This document shows positions 1-10,769 of a DNA stretch of 64,000 nucleotides, piece after piece. The DNA is from Lycium barbarum. Taxonomy: Eukaryota; Streptophyta; Magnoliopsida; Solanales; Solanaceae. The notes beneath the pieces were generated by a model. The model made no database searches. It was not told the origin of the DNA and saw only the letters and a program-made list of their open reading frames with translations. A program made the translations under genes and the position numbers. Where the stretch lies: contig NC_083346.1 of assembly GCF_019175385.1 (NCBI RefSeq), positions 57,565,821 to 57,629,820 on the forward strand, given 5' to 3'. The number at the start of each line of letters is the position of its first letter. Position 1 is the stretch's first letter.

Positions 1-1721
1 TTGAGTGTGCGAGCATTGGTGTTAGCTTGATTGTATGTAGTTGAAGTGAATGTAGATGGAATGCCATCGAATTATGTAAAAGGGAGTTGCTAATGTTAGA
101 ATGTGTTTTGAATTAATTGTTGATGTTGTTAATATGGTTGTTGGTATTGTTGTTGATGATTTGGCCGAGTTGAATTCTCGGGGTTGTTGAATTTACAGGG
201 GAAATGCTGCCCAAATTTCTGTAGACAAGTGCTAGCTTAGGATTGAATTCCTAAGTACTTGTAGCTAACGTTTGGTATTTAATGACATTATTGTAGATCT
301 TGGGGAGCCCGAGACTTGAGTTGGGATTAGCTTAGGAAGCGGGCAAGGTATGTAAAGCTTACCCTTTCTTTCTTTTGGCATGCCTTAGATGTAAATAAGA
401 TGTGCTACAAACCTCGGGGTAACTCCTTTCATAAGATCCGAGCATGTCGACGATTCTTATTCACTTCTTGATGTTACACTCCTAATATAGTCGAACTATG
501 GTCCTTAGGTCTTTTGTATAACTGGATAATGAACGTGTATACAGATTTTTTTTTTGTTCTTAAAGGTCTTATGTCGAATAATGTCTCTAACTTTCTTAGA
601 CGAGCTCGGATCGCTCTGATACGTTCTTAGGGAGTTCTAAAGCGAATAATGTCTGTAACTTTCGTAGGCGGTCTCGGATTGCTTTGAATCGTTCGTAGAG
701 GTTCCTGTAGTAAAATGCCCATAACTTTCTTATACTAAATCGGATTGACTCGAAACGTGTTTATGATCCTTTAGGGGTCGGTAAGTGTACTTGTCTATTG
801 AGTCTTAAAAATTGATTTATGTGCATATGGTTTCTCACTACTCTGCTCGTGCATACTGTTATTATATCTTTTCCCCGAGTCCCCCACTAGCGGGCCGGGT
901 ACCGTTTATGTATGTTATGGTGTTATGATGTGTTATGTTGCTATGATGTGTTACGGAGATGTTACGGGGATATGAAATCTTCTGGAGTATGATGTGCTGT
1001 GGCGCCAATGACGGTGTGGCGACCATGTTCCGGAGCCCTATACATGATTTTGACATGCATTATTTGTGTTTCAAAAACAAGCATTTTGGTATTTTGAATC
1101 TTGTACTCGTTTTCCATACTTCTTATTTCAGTTATGATCCTGATTATTGTATTTCACGCTTTATATACTCAGTACCTATTTCGTACTGACCCCCTTTCTT
1201 CGGGGGCTGCGTTTCATGCCCGCAGGAACAGCCGCTCGTTCTGGTGGCCCGCCAGCTTAGTACACCTATTCTGCTATTTTGGAGTGCTCCCCTTGTTCTG
1301 GAGCCTACATTCTGGTATAGACTCTTCCGTTGTATATATGTATGTATATGTTCAGGGGTACGGCGGGGCCCTGTCCCGTCATGTGATTCTGTTGTCTTTA
1401 TTAGAGGCCTGTAGACATACATGTGGGATGTGAATAGTTACTGTTCAGTTATGTCTGTGTGATTTATGTCTTAAGCGGTTCCATTTGCTGTGACAGCCTT
1501 ATCAGCTTGTATGTATATACATATATATATATTTCTGGGGCGATGTGTTTTACGACAGCCTTGCCGGCTTCTGTGTGATACATTTGTTTATATGCGATCG
1601 CTTGAGACGACGTCTGACCTTCGTATCTGGATAAGCCATCTGTATGCCGATTCTGGTAAGTGAGTGTGTACGGGTGTCCAGCTCGGGCACTAGTCACGGC
1701 CCACGGGGTTGGGTAGTGACA
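1..1721 (+). repeat. 5' LTR of element A (right part)
   Basis: Matches 7896-9616 along its whole length with scattered substitutions. It ends TGACA at 1721, followed four bases later by the primer-binding site. It contains the shared LTR blocks: GGGGAAATGCTGCC-like block 194-224, acceptor AG 295-296, mini-exon 297-347 ending AG|GTATGT, inverted repeat TCAGTAC/GTACTGA (1169-1189), CTGCG/CGCAG stem (to 1226), GGCGGG/CCCGTC stem (1362-1380) and two AGCC-N5-GGCT-type stems (1495-1507, 1557-1569). The short reading frames in this stretch look accidental. Confidence 0.93.
297..347 (+). other. Putative 51-nt leader mini-exon in LTR A
   Basis: Flanked upstream by ATTATTGTAG (acceptor AG 295-296) and downstream by AAG|GTATGT (donor GT 348-349). 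The equivalent in the 3' LTR is 8192-8242, also 51 nt, but its last base is mutated from G to C. The same arrangement with 48-51 nt occurs in the LTRs of C, F and I. Splicing itself is inference. Confidence 0.4.
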
Positions 1722-1725
1722 AAAG

Positions 1726-1737
1726 TGGTATCAGAGC
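1726..1737 (+). other. Primer-binding site of A (initiator Met tRNA)
   Basis: TGGTATCAGAGC, complementary to the 3' end of plant initiator tRNA-Met, begins four bases after the LTR end. It primes minus-strand DNA synthesis. It lies inside the putative leader intron, which would end at the AG just before the gag ATG (1921-1922). Confidence 0.93.
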
Positions 1738-1924
1738 GGTTCGTCCTCGGAATGTCTACAGGCCGTGTCTAGTAGAGTCTTGTTTATCTGTGTGTTGTGG
1801 ACCACACCTATAAACAGGAAGCTACAGGACATTTAGGATGTCACCTTTCCTTCGATCTTAGATCGTGTGATAGAGCTGTATTATTAGGATGGTTCCTTTC
1901 TAACAAATTGCTATGTTTACAGTG

Positions 1925-3406
1925 ATGCCTCCGAAGAAAGCGATAGCTGCCCAGAAGGGCAAAGCAGTAGCAGGAGAGACCAGTCAGGCTCGGAGAGTTA
2001 CTCGGGCCCGTGACCAGACTATGCCCGAGATTATGCCCCAGTCAGCGGGCTCTATCACGCCACCGTCATCAGAGGAGCCTAGAGCAGCAGCCGCTGCCGC
2101 TATGGATCAGGGGGCGGATCCACCGTTAGCTCCGGAGGCTCCAACGCTAGAACCTTTAGCTCCTCAGCCAAAAGCGGGGGATAGGGCGATGAGAGATGCA
2201 GTACAGTTGCTGACTAGATTAGTAGCGGGGCAGGCTCGCAGATACGGGCTGGGAGGTGATTATGCAGATAGACATGATAGCTTAAGGGTTCGTGACTTCT
2301 TGACTTGTAATCCCCCAGAGTTCTACGGGTCAAAGCCCGAGGAGGATCCCCAGGACTTTATTCGACAGATGCAGCGTACGCTGAGGTTAGTCAGAGCTTC
2401 TGAGACTGAGTCTGTCGAGCTGGCTTCATATCGGTTGCGTGATGTAGCTGTTAATTGGTATGAGTCTTGGGTGCCGTCTAGAGGCGAGGTTGCTCCTCCA
2501 GCGGTGTGGGATGAGTTTACGGCAGCCTTTCTCGCCCACTTTCTGCCTCCAGAGATGCGGCGAGCGAGGGTTGATAGATTTTTACAGCTGAGACAGAAGG
2601 GCAGAAGTGTTCGAGAGTATAGCCTAGAGTTCGACTCCCTAGCTAGATATACGCCCACCATTGTAGCTGATATGGCTGACAGGATGCATCGATACGTGAT
2701 GGGGTTGGATCGTTATTTGATTGATAGCTGTATGGCGGTGGCATCCCAGCCTGGGATGGATATTGCTCGGGTGCAGGCATATGCACAAGGAATGGAGGAT
2801 CGACACAGAGGGCGCTAACCCGATAGAGATCGTGATAGAGGTCAGCCCAAGAGGGCTAGATCAGCTGGTTATTCCGGGGATTTTCAAGGCGGGCAGCCTC
2901 AGCAGCAGTATAGCAGATATCCTTCTCAGCCAGGCCGGAGTACACATCCACAGTCCACGGGTAGACGATTCGATGGTGCAGGGCACTCGGGAGCAGGCCA
3001 GAGTTCCAGGGCTTCGGGTTCACAGTTGAGCAGAGGTTCCAGTCAGTCAAGGCCACCCATGCCTTGATGTTCTCATTGTGGGAGGTATCACCTAAGGGAG
3101 TGCTATCGTGCTATGGGTGCCTATTTTTCTTGTGGCCGTCAAGGCCATATTATGAGAGATTGCCTGTTGGCGAGTAGTTCCGGTGGTGTAGCTCAGCCTA
3201 CGGGGTCAGTTGCTGGTTCGTCTTCCACTTTTGTAGCTATACGCCCTATGGGGCAGGGTATGCCAACACCAGCAGGCCGCGGTAGAGGTCGTGGTGGAGT
3301 TTCTGATTCTAGCGGTCCCTCGAACCGCATATATGCCTTGGCCAGCTGGCAAGACCAGGAGGCATCACCAAATGTGGTTAAAGGTATACTATTGATCTTT
3401 TCCTGA
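1925..3406 (+). pseudogene. gag: gag of element A, interrupted by stops
   Basis: Encodes the capsid/nucleocapsid precursor that forms virus-like particles and binds the genomic RNA. I chose the ATG at 1925 because MPPKKA/MPRKKA-like starts recur in the other gag genes of the window and a TTTACAG acceptor-like site directly precedes it. A basic, proline- and alanine-rich N-terminus is followed by the retrotransposon gag domain (roughly 2290-2780, with PPEF, VELASYRL and RRARVDRFLQL signatures). A zinc knuckle near 3110-3160 has Tyr where the first Cys belongs. In-frame stops are TAA 2816-2818, TGA 3065-3067 and TGA 3404-3406. The last lies exactly at the gag/protease junction and is also present in both gag genes of F. 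There is no frameshift. Confidence 0.9.
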
Positions 3407-6400
3407 GATGTGTATGCATTGATAGATCCGGGCTCTACTTTGTCGTATATTTCTCCCCTTGTCGCTAGTGGAATTAGGATAAAACCTGAACCGATAGAAC
3501 CGTTCGAGGTAGCTACACCGGTCGGGGATTCTGTTATAGCAAGACAGGTATATAGAGATTTCTCAGTAATTATATGTGGCCGTTGCACCAAAGCCGATTT
3601 GATAGAGCTGGATATGACCGAATTCGATGTTATTATGGGCATGGAGTGGTTAGCCTCTTGTTATGCCAACGTTGACTGTCAGAAGAAGGTAGTCCGCTTC
3701 CAATTTCCAGGAGAACCAATTAGAGAATGGGCAGGAAGTACAGCATCACCGAGGGGTAAGTTTATTTCATACCTCAAGGCCAGGAAGATGATTCAGAAGG
3801 GGTATATTTATCATCTGCTTCGCGTGCATGATATTAAAGAGGAAGCACCTACTCTTCAGTCATTTCCACTAGTTAATGAATTTCTAGATGTATTTCCAGA
3901 TGCACTTCCAGGCCTTCCTCCTGAATGGGAAATAGAGCTTACGATAGATGAGCTGCCAGATACCCAGCCTATATCTATTCCTCCTTACAGAATGGCACCT
4001 GCTGAACTGAAGGAATTGAAGGAGCAGCTGAAGGATTTATTAGAGAAAGGCTTCATCAGACCCAGTACATCACCTTGGGGAGCACCGGTATTGTTCGTGA
4101 GGAAGAAATATGGGTCGCTATGGATGTGCATTGATTATAGGCAGCTGAACAAGGTGACCATAAAGAATAAATATCCCCTCCCCCGGATTGATGATTTATT
4201 TGACCAGTTGCAGGGTGCTAAGTATTTTTCGAAGATAGATTTGCGCTCGGGCTATCACCAGGTACGGGTAAGAGAGGCAGATATTCCGAAGACTGCGTTC
4301 AGGACCCGATATGGGCACTATGAGTTTAGAGTGATGTCTTTTGGGCTGACCAACGCTCCAGCAGTGTTCATGGATTTGATGAATCGAGTATTCAGGCTGT
4401 TCCTAGACATGTTCGTGATTGTATTTATTGATGATATTCGGGTTTAGTCACGATCAGAAGAGGAGCATTCAGATCATCTGAGGACAGTACTCGGAACACT
4501 CCGGCAACAGAAATTATATGCTAAGTTCTCCAAATGTGAATTCTGGCTGACTTCAGTGGCATTTTTGGGGCATATCGTCAGAGCAGATGGTATTCAGGTT
4601 GATACACAGAAGATCGAGGCCGTAAAGAATTGGCCTAGGCCTACGATGCCTACTGAGGTACGTAGCTTTCTGGGATTAGCAGGGTATTACAGGAGATTTT
4701 TGGAGAATTTTGCTTCGATTGCAGTACCGTTAACGAAGCTAACTCAGAAGGCAGCAAAGTTTCAGTGGACCGATGCTTGTGAACGAAGCTTCCAGTTGCT
4801 GAAGGAAAAATTAATTACAGCTCCAGTTGTGACTCTCCCCGAGGGGCCAGATGGTTATGCTATTTATTGTGATGCCTCCGGTGTTGGGATAGGTTGTGTA
4901 TTAATGCAGCATGGCAGAGTTATAGCCTACGCGTCCCGGCAGCTCAGACCGCACGAAAGGAGTTATCCTACTCATGACCCAGAATTAGTAGCGGTAATTC
5001 ATGCTTTGAAAATATGGAGACATTATCTATATGGCGTTCATGTTGATATTTATACGGACCACAAAAGTCTTCAGTACATCTTTAAGCAGAAGGAGCTGAA
5101 TTTGCGACAAAGGAGATGGCTCGAGTTGTTGAAAGATTATGACGTTGACATTTTATATCATCTTAGGAAAGCCAATGTTGTTGCAGATGCGCTCAGCCGT
5201 AAGTTTCTGGGCAGCTTGACAGATATGCAACCAGAAAAGAGAAAAATGGTACGTGATATCCACCAGCTAGCTAATCTTGGTGTTGGTTTGGCCGATTCTG
5301 GAGGTACGAGGGTTTCTGTCCGAGGGGTTGTCGAATCATCTATTATGGAAGAGATAAAGCGACACCAATACGAGGATCCTGTTCTGGCACAGTACAGAGA
5401 AGCAGACCTTGATAAGGAGAGGACCCCGTTCGAGATTACACCTGACGGAGTATTATTATATAGAGGAAAGTTATGTGTACATGACGTTGCAGGGCTACAG
5501 CGGCAGATTATGGGAGAGGCACATTATGCTCGGTATTCTGTTCATCCGGGATCAACAAAGATGTACCATGACCTCAGATGCTTATATTGGTGGGATGGTA
5601 TGAAAAGGAACATCACAGAGTTCGTTGCTCAATGCCCAAATTGCCAACAGGTTAAGATCGAGCATCAGAAGCCTGGTGGGTTGTTACAGGAAATGGAGAT
5701 TCCGACTTGGAAGTGGGAAGAAATTAATATGGATTTCATTACAGGTTTACCACACACTCCACGGAGGTATGATTCCATATGGGTTATTGTTGATAGGATG
5801 ACAAAATCAGCCCATTTCCTCCCAGTCAGGACCACCTATTCGGCTGAGGATTATGCTCGGTTATATATTAAGGAGATAGTAAGACTTCACGGAGTTCCCA
5901 CATCTATTATATCCGACAGAGGTGCTCATTTTACAGCTAACTTCTGGAGATCATTTCAAGAAGGATTGGGGACCCAGGTAAGTCTTAGTACAGCATTTCA
6001 CCCGCAGTCTGACGGACAGGCCGAGCGTACTATTCAGACACTAGAAGATATGCTACGGGCCTATGTTATTGACTTCAAGGGTAGCTGGGACGACCATTTG
6101 CCACCTATTGAGTTCGCTTATAATAATAGCTACCATTCCAGCATCCAGATGGCACCGTATGAGGCTCGGTATGGTAGGAGGTGCAGGTCACCGATCGGCT
6201 GGTTCGATATGGGTGAAACTAAGTTAATTGGTCCGGACGTGGTTCAACAGGCAATGGATAAAGTGAAGCTTATTCGGGAACGGTTACTAGCAGCTCAAAG
6301 TCGACAGAAATCATATGCGGATAATCGACGTCGACATTTAGAATTCCAGATTGGGGATTGGGTATTTCTGAAAGTGTCACCCATGAAGGGTGTAATGAGA

Positions 6401-6793
6401 TTCGACAAGAAGGGGAAGCTCAGTCCGAGGTATATTGGACCTTATCAGATCATCCGCAAGGTAGGCAAGGTCGCTTATGAATTAGACTTACCGTCTGATT
6501 TAGAAGCAGTGCATCCGGTCTTCCATGTGTCGATGCTTCACAAATATATTGGTGACCCTTCAAGAATATTTCCCATAGATGATGTCCAGGTAACAGAGGA
6601 GCTGTCCTACGAGGAACAGCCGATAGCCATACTAGATCGTCAGGTAAGAAGACTGCGTACTAAAGATGTGGCTTCTGTTAAGGTATTGTGGCGCAACAAT
6701 AACAGAGAGGAGATAACCTGCGAAGCTTAGGAAGAGATGAAGAAGAAGTACCCTCACTGGTTTCCGATATCTACAGGTAATTTAAATTTTTGA
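3407..6793 (+). pseudogene. pol: pol of element A: protease, RT, RNase H, integrase, chromodomain-like tail
   Basis: Continues the gag frame. Visible in order: aspartic protease core LIDPGS (about 3420); reverse transcriptase with [18 protein letters not shown] and active-site FIDD (about 4425-4440); RNase H with YCDAS and YTDHKSL; integrase zinc-binding H-H-C-C ending CPNCQQVK; the integrase D,D,E set in [13 protein letters not shown] and GQAERT; a GPY motif; and a C-terminal [10 protein letters not shown]...VKVLWRNN stretch that resembles the chromodomain of Tekay/Del elements. Premature stops are TAG 4445-4447, just after the RT active site (a Tyr codon in E), and TAG 6728-6730 in the tail. 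The natural stop is TGA 6791-6793. With a single frame throughout, decay has been by substitution only. Confidence 0.92.
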
Positions 6794-6884
6794 ATTGGTT
6801 ATGTTGGTTGATAGGTGGATTGGGTGTGATAGTTATAAAGAGAATTCCCCCGAAGTATTCATAAGACCCTATAAGACTAATTCA

Positions 6885-6924
6885 ACATTCGAGGACGAAT
6901 GTTCTAAGTGGGGGGGGGGGAGGA
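6885..6924 (+). other. Polypurine tract of A with upstream hairpin
   Basis: A G-rich tract (6910-6924) directly precedes the 3' LTR TG and primes plus-strand DNA. Eight bases upstream lies a perfect inverted repeat, ACATTCG-AGGA-CGAATGT (6885-6902), present in the same place in E, F1 and, with changes, C and I. Confidence 0.85.
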
Positions 6925-9616
6925 TGTTATATCCCGTATTTTTGTACATTGGGACATTCCGAGCTAACCGCGATAAGTTAAGGACAAGGCCATTTTTCGG
7001 TTTTGTTTTAGTGCACAAGTTGCTTGTAAGGATCATTGGTATGGAATATAAGGGAAGATTTGGGGTTAATAGTGAATTATGGGAAGTTAATAATTCTTGG
7101 AAAAAAAAGGGCCAAGTGGTCGTGTAATATGGTGTGGGATATGGCCCACATGGATTCTTAATATAAGTAAATAAAAGATGACTAATTAATCATATTCTTC
7201 ATCTTCATCCCTTAGAAAATTCAAAAACCTTGGAGAAAAATAAAGAGAAGCCATTCGGCCATGGCATAGCCGAACAAGGCCTTGGGAAAATTTGATCACA
7301 AAAATTATTTTCTTCTAGCAATTCAACCAATTGGAAGGTCCTCTTTAACGTGAAGTAGTTGTTGGAGCAAGCAAAACACTTATTTGTGCACTTTACCACC
7401 CTAGCTAAGTTGAGAAGTGTAGTGAAGAAAGGTAAGGTTCGATCCCCTTCTTCATATGCTATGAATGTTTTGTACATGTTGTAGTGTGTGGAAATGGATG
7501 AAAACCATGAAATTTGTGTGTTGGGGTGGTGGCCGAATATGGGCTGCTTTGTATGGCAAGGAATGAACTAATTTTATCTAGTATTTTGGTTGTTGTTGTC
7601 ATGGATTCTATGATGAAAATGAGAGTTTAATGATTCAATTTGAAGTTGAAATTGTTGTGGGCTGTTTTAGAAGCCAATGTGGTTTGAATGTAGTGTTCTT
7701 GTATTTATGGAAAATAATGTTGTTAGTGTGTGAATTGTTGGTGTAGTTCATGAATTTGAAAGAAGGAAATGTGTTGTTATTGCTCTTGTTGCATTTGGAA
7801 GGTTTCGGGTAGTGTGTGTTCGTGGGGCCGTTTGAATGTCATGCGGAGTGTTTGAAGTGTTCTTGAGTTTTGTTTGAATGGTTTCGGAATAGTATTTGAG
7901 TGTGCGAGCATTGGTGTTAGCTTGATTGTATGTAGTTGAAGTGAATGTAGATGGAATGCCATCGAATTATGTAAAAGGGAGTTGCTAATGTTAGAATGTG
8001 TTTTGAATTAATTGTTGATGTTGTTAATATGGTTGTTGGTATTGTTGTTAATGATTTGGCCGAGTTGAATTCTCGGGGTTGTATAATTTACAGGGGAAAT
8101 GCTGCCCAAATTTCTGTAGACAAGTGCTAGCTTAGGATTGAATTCCTAAGTACTTGTAGCTAACGTTTGGTATTTAATGACGTTATTGTAGGTCTTGGGG
8201 AGCCCGAGACTTGAGTTGGGATTAGCTTAGGAAGCGGGCAACGTATGTAAAGCTTACCCTTTCTTTCTTTTGGCATGCCTTAGATGTAAATAAGATGTGA
8301 TACAAACCTCGGGGTAACTCCTTTCATAAGATCCGAGCATGTCGACGATTCTTATTCACTTCTTGATGTTACACTCCTAATATAGTCGAACTATGGTCCT
8401 TAGGTCTTTTGTATAATTGGATAATGAACGTGTATACAGATTTTGTTTTTTTTGTTCTTAAAGGTCTTATGTCGAATAATGTCTCTAACTTTCTTAGACG
8501 AGCTCGGATCGCTCCGATACGTTCTTAGGTAGTTCTAAAGCGAATAATGTTTGTAACTTTCGTAGGCGGTCTCGGATTGCTTTGAATCGTTCGTAGAAGT
8601 TCCTGTAGTAAAATGCCCATAACTTTCTTATACTAAATCGGATTGACTCGAAACGTGTTTATGATCCTTCAGGGGTCGGTAAGTGTACTTATCTATCGAG
8701 TCTTAAAAATTGATTTATGTGCATATGGTTTCTCACTACTCTACTCGTGCATACTGTTATTATATCTTTTCCCCGAGTCCCCCACTAGCGGGTCGGGTAC
8801 CGTTTATGTATGTTATGCTGTTATGATGTGTTATGTTGCTATGATGTGTTACAGAGATGTTACGGGGATATGAAATCTTCTGGAGTATGATGTGTTGTGG
8901 CGCCAATGACGGGGTGGCGACCATGTTCCCGGGCCTTATACATGATTTTGACATGCATTATTGGTGTTTCAAAAACAAGCATTTTCGTATTTTGATTCTT
9001 GTACTCGATTTCCATACTTCTTGTTTCAGTTATGATCCTGATTATTGTATTTCACGCTTTATATACTCAGTCCCTATTTCGTACTAACCCCCTTTCTTCG
9101 GGGGTTGCGTTTCATGCCCGCAGGAACAAACGCTCGTTCTAGTGACCCGCCAGCTTAGTACACCTATTCTGCTATTTGGAGTGCTCCCCTTGTTCTGGAG
9201 CCTACATTCTGGTATAGACTCGTCCGTTGTATATATGTATGTATATGTTCAGGGGTATGGCGAGGCCCTGTCCCGTCATGTGATTCTGTTATCTTTATTA
9301 GAGGCCTGTAGACATACATGTGGGTTGTGAATAGTTACTATTCAGTTATGTCTGTGTGATTTATGTCTTAAGCGGTTCCATTTGCTGTGACAGCCTTATC
9401 GGCTTGTATGTATATACATATATATGTTTCTGGGGCGATGTGTTTTACGACAGCCTTACCGGATTCTATGTGATACATTTGTTTATATGCGACCGCTTGA
9501 GACGACGTCTGACCTTCGTATCTGGTTAAGCCATCTGTATGCCGATTCTGGTAAGTGAGTGTGTACGGGTGTCCAGCTCGGGCACTAGTCACGGCTGATG
9601 GGGTCGGGTCATGACA
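6925..9616 (+). repeat. 3' LTR of element A, complete (2692 bp)
   Basis: Runs from TGTTATATCCCG to TGACA. It supplies promoter and transcript-end signals. A TATA-like stretch lies at 7159-7170, a donor AAAG|GTAAGG with GT at 7432-7433, the conserved block at 8089-8119, acceptor AG at 8190-8191, and the putative mini-exon at 8192-8242. The TCAGTAC/GTACTGA stem is broken here (TCAGTCC/GTACTAA), unlike in the 5' LTR. No gene lies in this stretch. Confidence 0.93.
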
Positions 9617-10560
9617 ACTATGGCCGACTGGCGCATTTGAACCTGGCCCCATAGGTCATATAGATGATGAAGATCCGGCTACCGACCCTGAAGGCTGGGT
9701 CCTACCTCTACCACCAACTGAGGGGCAATCGCGCATAATATGCCTGGCCGACCACATGAATAGCAGACCTCTGAACCTAATCGGCATCGACCCCAATGTA
9801 ACTTCCCACACTGGGAACACCGTGGCAGGGGTGGCCTCGCCTGACTCGAATCACCTCTGAACTGAGATCCCGAAAAACTCTGACTCAGCCCAGAACGAGT
9901 AGATCTATCAAATCTCTGGCCTGAAAACCGTGGAGGCGCACTAGTCATAGAATGGCCTGAATGCCTCGAGAACTGGTGTCTGTGCCCGCCTCTAAACTCA
10001 GTCATCGGAACCGAAGATCTGGCCCTCTTGCTATGTCCCTTATCATGCTCATGCTCACTTCTTTGTTGTTGTAGGCTTTCTTCTAAATTCTGAGCATGGG
10101 CCTGAATGCGTGAAATATCCATGTTGTCCTGAAGGGACGCAGTCAAGCACCTATCCATCAAATATGGCCCTAGGCCTTTCACAAATCGGTGCACTCGGTC
10201 ACCCATATCCGCTACCATGGCCGAAGCATACCTAGCCAAAGAATTGAAGCGGAGACTATACTCTAAATCACTCATGCTACCTTGCCTCAAATTCAAGAAC
10301 TTATCGGCTCTAGCTCGCCGAACCTCTGGAAGCAAATAGTGTCGGAGGAAAGCATCTACGAATTCTCGCCATACCGGGGGAGGCACATTGGCTCCCCGTG
10401 AAACCATCCAAATCGCATACCAATGAACCGTAACATCCCTCAATCTATAGGACGCTAGCTCTACCTATTCGGTGTCCGAAGCATGTATCAAGCGAAGCGT
10501 CCTCAACATTCCATCAATAAAATTCCTTTGGGCTGCCGTAGCCTTTCTCTTTACAGGCAT
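9617..10560 (-). pseudogene. gag: gag of element B, with internal deletion and split by element A
   Basis: Gag capsid precursor on the minus strand. The start at 10560 (MPVKRKATAAQ) fits the MPPKKATAAQ-type starts of its relatives. The next residues jump directly to NFIDGMLRTLRL, so about 130 codons of the linker and start of the capsid domain are missing compared with A and F. Capsid signatures VELASYRL, RRARADKFLNL and LARYA follow, then a His/Ser/Arg-rich region and two Cys motifs (CSQCGKLHWGRC and CYSCGRPG). An in-frame TAG lies at 10465-10467. A one-base loss near 9741-9746 destroys the second zinc knuckle. The frame ends where A begins. Confidence 0.85.
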
Positions 10561-10753
10561 CTCTAAAATACATAACACGCGGTTAAGGAGAAAGAAGTTC
10601 TTATATCATAGCTCTATCGCACGATTTTATGATGAAAGAAGGTCATTCATTCCTAAAATGCCCACAGCCTCTTGTTTATAAGTATGGCACGCAACACACC
10701 CATAACCAAGACTCTACTGGACACGGCTCGTAGACACACCCTAGGACAGAACT

Positions 10754-10765
10754 GCTCTGATACCA
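10754..10765 (-). other. Primer-binding site of B (initiator Met tRNA)
   Basis: The minus strand reads TGGTATCAGAGC four bases inside the LTR end, the same site as in A, E, F and I. Confidence 0.92.
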
Positions 10766-10769
10766 CTTT

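Larger units (their letters stand above)
1..9616 (+). mobile_element. Element A: Ty3/gypsy chromovirus-like LTR retrotransposon, 5' end off-window
   Basis: Autonomous-type element read left to right: partial 5' LTR (1-1721), PBS, gag, protease, RT, RNase H, integrase, PPT and a complete 3' LTR (6925-9616). Base 1 of the window corresponds to base 7896 in the 3' LTR, so about 970 bp of the 5' LTR lie upstream of the window. The 3' LTR ends TGACA and abuts the antisense gag of element B, so A sits inside B. The right flank is ACTAT; the matching left TSD copy is off-window. The coding frame is uninterrupted by frameshifts but has premature stops, so A itself cannot make full Gag-Pol. Confidence 0.95.

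Noticed and set aside
1101..1433. Open frames of 60-110 codons inside the LTRs (for example here and at 8643-9330, 32451-33104, 38453-39138)
   Set aside because: They lie in LTR sequence, recur only because LTRs recur, are not kept between LTR copies and have no domain or codon signal.
1726..1737. tRNA gene suggested by the tRNA-like sequence at each PBS
   Set aside because: Only the 12-18 nt complement of a tRNA 3' end is present; no cloverleaf or A and B boxes.
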